From Bradyrhizobium cajani (lineage in GTDB: Bacteria; Pseudomonadota; Alphaproteobacteria; Rhizobiales; Xanthobacteraceae): DNA of 36,523 bases. Location of the stretch: contig NZ_WQNE01000055.1 in NCBI RefSeq assembly GCF_009759665.1, forward strand, positions 1-36,523, read 5' to 3'. The notes beneath the pieces are model-generated. The model saw only the letters and a program-made list of their open reading frames with translations. It had not been told where the DNA came from and searched no databases. Positions 31,880 through 36,523 of this stretch are shown here, piece after piece; position 1 is the stretch's first letter, and each line of letters begins with the position of its first letter. The position numbers were made by a program, and so were the translations under genes.

Positions 31880-32743
31880 TCACGCCGCCTTTGCCTGCAC
31901 ATTGTCGCAGAACTCCGCGAGCCGATTCGCAAGCCGCAACGTCGCGGGACTGGAGTCGGGCGAGGCCATCAGCGCCACCTCGGTCCTATTGATCGGCACA
32001 AAACCGTCCTTCGCGGTCAGCACGCGATGATCGGACTGGATCGACATCTCCGACAGGATGCTCAGCCCCATGCCGGCGGCGACCGCGGCCTGGATGCCGG
32101 CAAGGCTCGACGACGAATAGGTCATGTGCCAGGCGCGGCCGGCGCTCTCCAGCGCGTGGATGGCGCCGGCGCGATAGAGGCAGCCCGTCGGAAAACCGAT
32201 CAGCGGCACCGAGGGCACGTTGACGTCGATCGGATGGCTCTTGCTGGTGACCCAATGCACCCGCTCCGGCCACACCGCGATGGCGCCCTTTTCGCCGGCT
32301 GCACGCTTGAACAGCGCCAGGTCGAGCTCGCCGCGTTCGAGCGCGCGGGACAGGTTCTTGCTCTGGTCGGCGCGCACGTCCAGCCGCAGCCCCGGATGCG
32401 AGCGCGAGAACGCGCCAAGCAGCTTTGCCAGCCGGTACGCCGCGAAATCCTCGGGAATGCCGAGCCTGATCGCGCCTTCGCCGTCCGGCTGGCGCAGCAC
32501 GTCGCGCGCCTCCTCGGCGAGCGAGAGCAGCCGCCGCGCATAGGACAGCAGCCGCTCGCCGGCCTCAGTGGGGCGCACATCCTTGCCGTCGCGATGCAGC
32601 AGCACCTGGCCGACGTCCTCCTCCAGGCGCTTGATCTGCTGGCTGACGGTCGACTGGGTGCGGTGGACGCGCTCGCCGGCGCGGGTGAAGCCGCCGGCCT
32701 CGACCACCGAGACGAAGCTGCGCAGGAGCTCGAGGTCGAGCAT
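31880..32743 (-). CDS. LysR-family transcriptional regulator
   Basis: A 287-residue regulator. An N-terminal winged helix-turn-helix (about 1-60, LELLRSFVSVVEAGGFTRAGERVHRTQSTVSQQIKRLE) precedes a periplasmic-binding-protein-like effector domain (about 90-280). The start at 32743 is set by GGAGG five bases upstream; the ATG at 32755 would add four residues. It is divergent from an EamA transporter with a 95-base shared region carrying a T-N11-A palindrome (32768-32781), so it probably regulates itself and that transporter and the downstream MBL gene. The effector is unknown. Confidence 0.92.
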   Translation of the reverse strand: MLDLELLRSFVSVVEAGGFTRAGERVHRTQSTVSQQIKRLEEDVGQVLLHRDGKDVRPTEAGERLLSYARRLLSLAEEARDVLRQPDGEGAIRLGIPEDFAAYRLAKLLGAFSRSHPGLRLDVRADQSKNLSRALERGELDLALFKRAAGEKGAIAVWPERVHWVTSKSHPIDVNVPSVPLIGFPTGCLYRAGAIHALESAGRAWHMTYSSSSLAGIQAAVAAGMGLSILSEMSIQSDHRVLTAKDGFVPINRTEVALMASPDSSPATLRLANRLAEFCDNVQAKAA

Positions 32744-32767
32744 GGGCGCCTCCATTCGAAAATCAAC

Positions 32768-32781
32768 TTAACGGCAGTTAA
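32768..32781. promoter_or_regulatory. Likely LysR-type operator
   Basis: TTAAC-GGCA-GTTAA is a perfect inverted repeat in the short region between the divergent LysR and EamA genes. It fits the T-N11-A rule for LysR family binding sites and lies 25 bases from the LysR start. Confidence 0.55.
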
Positions 32782-32838
32782 TCATTTAATTTCCAAATGA
32801 CAAGCCTCCTCCCTAGATCGAGGGCTCAGGAGAATGTC

Positions 32839-33747
32839 ATGTCCCTCGCCCCCTCGATTTCGGTTCCCCGCAGCCGGTTCAACGCGCTTCCCCTTTACAT
32901 CGGCCTGTTCTGCCTGCTCTGGAGTTACGCCTTCGTCGCCGGCAAGATCGGCGTCACCCATTGTCCGCCGCTGATCCTGCTCGCGGCGCGCTTCTCGCTC
33001 GCCGGCGTCCTGATCCTCGGCGCCACGATGGTGCGTGGCGACTGGTCGCTGTCATGGCGCGACATCGCGATCTTCGCCGTGCTCGGCATCGCCAACAACG
33101 CGCTCTATCTCGGGCTCGGCTATACCGGCCTGCAATCGGTCTCGGCCGGACTCGGCGGGCTGATCGTCTCGGCCAATCCGGTGTTCACGGCAGCGCTCGC
33201 CGCGCTGCTGCTCGGCGAGGGCATGACCTGGCGCAAGGCGAGCGGCCTGTTGCTCGGAATCATCGGCGTGACGGCGATCGTCTGGCATCGCCTGTCGGTC
33301 GGCACCGACAGCTTGCACGGCATCGTGTTCACGCTGGCCTCGCTCGCCTCGATCGTCGCCGGCACCATCCTGTTCAAGCTGCTCGCGCCGAAGGGAAGCC
33401 TGTGGATCGGCAATGGCGTGCAGAATATTGCCGCCGGCATCGTGCTGGCGCCGGTCGCGCTGACCTTTGCCGACGTCCACGCGATCGACGTCACGCCGAG
33501 CCTGATCGGCGCCTTCGCCTTCCTCGTGCTCGGCGGTTCAATCCTCGCCTACTGGCTCTGGTTTCATCTCCTGAAAGTGTGTGGCGCCACCGCCGCCAGT
33601 GCCTATCATTTCCTGATGCCGCCGCTCGGCATTCTGTTCGCGTTCCTCGTGCTCGGCGAGCACGTCGAGGCCCGCGACCTGCTCGGGATCATTCCGGTCG
33701 CGCTCGGCATTTATCTGGTGACGCGCCCCGCACAGCCCGCCTCGTAA
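32839..33747 (+). CDS. EamA/DMT-family transporter
   Basis: A 302-residue drug/metabolite transporter with two EamA repeats and ten predicted spans. The first repeat (about 20-145) contains LLWSYAFVAGKIG and GLGGLIVSANPVFTALLA-like sequence; the second (about 155-295) contains ILAYWLWFHLLKVCGATAASAYHFLMPPLGILFAFLVLGE, typical of YedA/RhtA-like exporters. The start at 32839 follows AGGAG by seven bases; an in-frame ATG at 32797 is less likely. It probably exports or imports a metabolite under the divergent LysR regulator. The MBL gene follows after 12 bases. Confidence 0.9.
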   Translation: MSLAPSISVPRSRFNALPLYIGLFCLLWSYAFVAGKIGVTHCPPLILLAARFSLAGVLILGATMVRGDWSLSWRDIAIFAVLGIANNALYLGLGYTGLQSVSAGLGGLIVSANPVFTAALAALLLGEGMTWRKASGLLLGIIGVTAIVWHRLSVGTDSLHGIVFTLASLASIVAGTILFKLLAPKGSLWIGNGVQNIAAGIVLAPVALTFADVHAIDVTPSLIGAFAFLVLGGSILAYWLWFHLLKVCGATAASAYHFLMPPLGILFAFLVLGEHVEARDLLGIIPVALGIYLVTRPAQPAS

Positions 33748-33759
33748 CAGGAGTTCATC

Positions 33760-34533
33760 ATGCCCGTTTCCATCACCCTGATCGGCGGTCCCACCGCGCT
33801 GATCGAGATCGACGGCTTTCGCCTGCTCACCGACCCGACCTTCGATGCGCCCGGCGCCTATCAGCTGCCGCATGTGAAGCTGGAGAAGACGATCGGCCCA
33901 GCCGTGAGGCCCGACGCGATCGGCCCGATCGATGCGGTGCTGCTCAGCCACGACCAGCACTCCGACAATCTCGACAATTCCGGGCGCGAATATCTCTTCA
34001 AGGTCAAGCGCGTGCTGACGACCGAGGCCGGCGCAAGGCGCCTCGGCGGCCATATCGAGGGCCTCGCGCCCTGGAGCGCCGCGCATCTGAAGAACGGTGA
34101 CGGCAACACGCTGACGATCACCGCGACGCCCGCGCGCCACGGCCCGGCCGGCATCGAGCCGCTGTCGGGCGACGTCATCGGCTTCGTGGTGTCGTCGAGT
34201 CGGAAGGACACAAGCCCGGTCTATATCAGTGGCGACACCACCTGGTTCGACGGCGTCGCCGAAGTCGCGCGCCGCTTCAAATGCGGCGTGGTGCTGCCGT
34301 TCGCGGGCGCGGCGCAGACGCGCGGGCCGTTCCATCTCACCATGGACACCAATGACACCGTCGAGACCGCGCGCGCCTTTCCCGATGCGACGATCGTGCC
34401 GCTGCACACCGAAGGCTGGGCGCATTTCCGCCAGAACGGCGAGGACCTGCGCAAGACGTTCGACGTGCTCGGCTTCGGGACGCGGCTGCGCCTGCTGGAG
34501 CCGGGTGTGCCAACGGTGATCGAGGCGCCGTGA
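33760..34533 (+). CDS. Metallo-beta-lactamase-fold hydrolase
   Basis: A 257-residue UlaG-like MBL-fold protein. The metal motif reads SHDQHSDNLD (H64, H67, D69, N70), one residue longer than HxHxDH and with Asn for the last His. Later ligands are H133 (PARHGPAG), D in YISGDTTWF (about 162) and H in PLHTEGW (about 221). It probably binds metal, but the substrate is unknown. It lies 12 bases after the EamA transporter, with AGGAG before its ATG, so the two are likely co-expressed. Confidence 0.88.
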   Translation: MPVSITLIGGPTALIEIDGFRLLTDPTFDAPGAYQLPHVKLEKTIGPAVRPDAIGPIDAVLLSHDQHSDNLDNSGREYLFKVKRVLTTEAGARRLGGHIEGLAPWSAAHLKNGDGNTLTITATPARHGPAGIEPLSGDVIGFVVSSSRKDTSPVYISGDTTWFDGVAEVARRFKCGVVLPFAGAAQTRGPFHLTMDTNDTVETARAFPDATIVPLHTEGWAHFRQNGEDLRKTFDVLGFGTRLRLLEPGVPTVIEAP

Positions 34534-34544
34534 GCCGCCGCAGC

Positions 34545-34630
34545 CGTCATTGCGAGGAGCCAAGCGACGAAGCAATCCAGACTGTCTCCGCAGAGGGACT
34601 CCGGATTGCTTCGCTGCGCTCGCAATGACG
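34545..34630. repeat. Dispersed 'cgtcattgcgag' palindrome
   Basis: CGTCATTGCGAGGAGC... and ...GCTCGCAATGACG flank inner arms GAAGCAATCC / GGATTGCTTC. It is a widespread Rhizobiales intergenic repeat, located between convergent genes, where it may serve as a terminator. Confidence 0.85.
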
Positions 34631-34640
34631 GAGAGTGCGG

Positions 34641-35411
34641 CTAATCCTTCCGGAACACGATCGATGCCATCCATCCCGTCATCAGCGCCATCGCCACGGT
34701 GGCGAGGCCGTAGATCAGCCCGTTCTGTCGCGCGGTGGTGGCGACGAACTGCTCGAAGCCGACCTTGACGATCTCGAACGCGGTCTCGGTCTTGCCGATG
34801 AACGCACCATTGGCGAACAGCTTGATCTCGACCTCATAGGTGCCGATCGGCACCTCCGCCGGCAGGGGAATGCCGGTGCGGAACAGCGTCGGGGTCAGGA
34901 ACGTCACCGCGCTCGGATCCTCGCGATAGAGTCCGCGCTGGGTGCGCAGGCGGATGAAGGCCGAGCGGAACGCGTCGTTCGGCACGACGTCGGCGTAGTC
35001 GCCGCTGACCCGCTGGGTCAGCAGCACGTTGTTGAGCCCGATCTGCTGCCGCCGTGCGATCTCGGGCGAGGTGATGAGGTCGAAGGGACGGTTGGCGAAC
35101 AGCGCCAGATAGCTCGGCACTTGCAAGAACTGCCGGTAGTCGGTGTTGATCCAGATGCCGAAGGTGCGCTCCTTCCGCCGCGTCACCATGTCGGCGCGCG
35201 GGCCTATCACGGTAACAACGAGATCATAGGCGGTGCGGTCGGCGGGCGTGGTGGCGTCCTTCTCGACCGAGCCGAACAGCACCAGCTCCTCGCCGGAATA
35301 GTTCGGCGTCACCGTGACGCGGTGATTGGAGACGGACACGATCAGCCGCTCGGCGCGCGCGGCCGAACCGAGCAACAGGACGAGGAGGATTGCGAGAGCC
35401 GCGCGCATCAT
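34641..35411 (-). CDS. TIGR02186 family membrane-anchored protein
   Basis: A 256-residue envelope protein. A signal peptide (about 1-20, LAILLVLLLGSAARA) leads to a beta-rich periplasmic domain beginning ERLIVSVSNHRVTVTPNYSGEELVLFG, and ends in one C-terminal span (about 232-252, NGLIYGLATVAMALMTGWMAS). This matches the TIGR02186 conserved hypothetical family, usually encoded next to a TauE/SafE exporter. Here the start overlaps the TauE/SafE stop as ATGA (35408-35411). It may be a periplasmic partner of the exporter; no function is established. The next gene downstream on the plus strand is convergent. Confidence 0.85.
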   Translation of the reverse strand: MMRAALAILLVLLLGSAARAERLIVSVSNHRVTVTPNYSGEELVLFGSVEKDATTPADRTAYDLVVTVIGPRADMVTRRKERTFGIWINTDYRQFLQVPSYLALFANRPFDLITSPEIARRQQIGLNNVLLTQRVSGDYADVVPNDAFRSAFIRLRTQRGLYREDPSAVTFLTPTLFRTGIPLPAEVPIGTYEVEIKLFANGAFIGKTETAFEIVKVGFEQFVATTARQNGLIYGLATVAMALMTGWMASIVFRKD

Positions 35412-36325
35412 CCGCTCGCTCCCAGCTCGCGGATGGTGAAGAGATCCGCAGGTTGGATCACCAGCTCGATCGCGAAGCGGACGCCGACGGAGAGGATCAG
35501 CAGGCCGAGCAGCAGCCGCAACTGCTCGCCGCGGATCTTCTGTCCGGCACGCGCGCCGAACTGCGCGCCGGTGACGCCGCCGACCATCAGGATCAGCGCC
35601 AGCACGGCGTCGACCAGGTGATTGGTCACCGCATGCAGCATGGTCGCGACCAGCATGGTGACGAGGGTGAGGATCATCGAGGTGCCGATCACCGTCGAGG
35701 TCGGCACTCGCAGGAGGTAGATCATGATCGGAACCAGGATGAAGCCGCCGCCGATGCCCATGATCGAGCCGATGAAGCCGATCACGATGCCGACGATCAC
35801 CACCGGAATCACCGACAGGTAGATCTTCGAGCGCTTGAAGCGCATCTTCAACGGCAGGCCGTGGATCCAGTTGTGGGTGCGCCGTGGCGGCACGGCGCCC
35901 CGGCGCGTCCGCAGCAGCGCGCGCAGGCCTTCCGAGAACATCAGGCTGCCGACCGTGGTGAGCAGCACGACGTAGGACAACGCGATCATCAGATCGAGCT
36001 GGCCGAGGGCGCGAAGCTGCGTGAAGGTCCACACCCCGAGCGCCGTGCCGGTCACGCCGCCGCATAACAGCACGCTGGCGAGCGCCGGATCGATCGCGCG
36101 CCGCCGCCAGTAAGAGAGTGCGCCGGAACAGGAGGACGCCGCGATATGGCTCGCGACGGAGGCGACCGCCACCGCGGGCGTGATGCCGATGAAGATCAGA
36201 AGCGGCGTCATCAGGAAGCCGCCGCCGATGCCGAACATGCCGGAGACGAAGCCGACCGCCGCGCCCATGGCCAGCACCAGGAAGACGTTGACCGGCAGAT
36301 CGGCGATCGGGAGGTAGAGCTGCAT
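35408..36325 (-). CDS. Sulfite exporter TauE/SafE family protein
   Basis: A 305-residue inner-membrane transporter with two homologous halves of four spans each. The half-signatures are GFVSGMFGIGGGFLMTPLL (about 24-42) and GFIGSIMGIGGGFILVPIM (about 183-201). TauE/SafE proteins export sulfite or organosulfur anions. The cytoplasmic loop (about 135-165) is Arg/Lys-rich. The start at 36325 gives the conserved MQLYLPIADLPVNV; the frame is open to 36406, but that extension is not typical. It overlaps the TIGR02186 gene by ATGA, so both are made together. The ligand is not known. Confidence 0.9.
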   Translation of the reverse strand: MQLYLPIADLPVNVFLVLAMGAAVGFVSGMFGIGGGFLMTPLLIFIGITPAVAVASVASHIAASSCSGALSYWRRRAIDPALASVLLCGGVTGTALGVWTFTQLRALGQLDLMIALSYVVLLTTVGSLMFSEGLRALLRTRRGAVPPRRTHNWIHGLPLKMRFKRSKIYLSVIPVVIVGIVIGFIGSIMGIGGGFILVPIMIYLLRVPTSTVIGTSMILTLVTMLVATMLHAVTNHLVDAVLALILMVGGVTGAQFGARAGQKIRGEQLRLLLGLLILSVGVRFAIELVIQPADLFTIRELGASG

Positions 36326-36523
36326 CGAAGGACCACGCTCCGGCGAGACGGATCGATTGCGCGGAATGCTCGCGGGGAAGGTCGGAACGATTGCCGCGCC
36401 CCTCAATAGCGGAATTCGCCGCCGGGCGGATCAGGAATCTTGGTGTGCTTCCGCAGTGAGATTCCCCAAGCGGAGAAAACCCTCACCCGCGCCTTCGGCG
36501 CGACCTCTCCCGCAAGCGGGAGA
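36326..36523. repeat. Right edge, no gene; repeat at the end
   Basis: The gap upstream of the TauE/SafE gene holds its promoter, which I cannot pick out. From about 36478 the window runs into the common Bradyrhizobium repeat 'aaccctcacccgcg...gacctctcccgcaagcgggaga', cut by the window edge. Confidence 0.6.

Noticed and set aside
1..36523. tRNA, rRNA, CRISPR array or insertion sequence
   Set aside because: No cloverleaf, rRNA segment, spaced direct repeats or transposase was recognised by reading; a model-based scan was not possible.

Overview
The window looks like chromosome of a Bradyrhizobium-type alphaproteobacterium (Rhizobiales, Nitrobacteraceae). The evidence is high GC with strong third-position G/C bias, proteins that read like Bradyrhizobium/Rhodopseudomonas orthologues, an F0 ATP synthase operon (atpI-B-E-F'-F) separate from F1, a ctaC-D-B-coxF-G-E cytochrome aa3 cluster, and dispersed intergenic palindromes of the kinds common in Bradyrhizobium. 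Nearly all genes are housekeeping or core. I see no phage, transposase, CRISPR array, rRNA or tRNA.

Layout. 1-5155: dapD (lysine/diaminopimelate synthesis), an orphan LuxR-type response regulator, an MHS-type MFS transporter with an unusual extracytoplasmic insert, a YjbQ/UPF0047 protein and a secreted coiled-coil protein. 5419-8208: the F0 operon with a good sigma-70-like promoter, a hairpin between atpI and atpB and a strong terminator. 8335-12447 (minus strand): a secreted protein, a GNAT acetyltransferase, an M16 peptidase and thrC, the last two overlapping by ATGA. 12448-13092 has no protein gene but holds a candidate small RNA on the minus strand, with a sigma-EcfG-like promoter, three hairpins and an intrinsic terminator. 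13093-20323: a divergent response regulator/histidine kinase pair, then a minus-strand iron-uptake set (TonB-dependent siderophore receptor, DUF3649, PepSY membrane protein, DUF3325) and a SnoaL-like protein.

20439-27061 (minus strand) is the aa3-type cytochrome c oxidase cluster. In transcription order it encodes subunit II, subunit I, heme O synthase, the tiny CoxF, the Cox11/CtaG copper chaperone, subunit III, DUF983 and SURF1: the structural subunits plus heme and copper assembly factors. A FixK/FNR-like box and a perfect palindrome lie in its upstream region. 27510-28465: an IalB-family periplasmic protein and a DUF433/DUF5615 toxin-antitoxin-like pair whose toxin has lost its middle. 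28618-30821: tldD overlapping lepB (signal peptidase I). 30947-34533: a YjbR protein, a nucleotidyltransferase-like protein, a LysR regulator divergent from an EamA transporter, and a metallo-beta-lactamase-fold protein. 34641-36325: a TIGR02186 protein overlapping a TauE/SafE exporter. The last ~200 bases hold no gene and end inside a repeat.

The most interesting items are the candidate stress-controlled sRNA (12693-12859), the poorly characterised DUF3649-PepSY-DUF3325 set beside a receptor and two-component pair, the gutted DUF5615 toxin with an intact antitoxin, and the MFS insert. Family assignments rest on reading the proteins, not on searches. Start codons were chosen from Shine-Dalgarno spacing, overlaps and expected N-termini.
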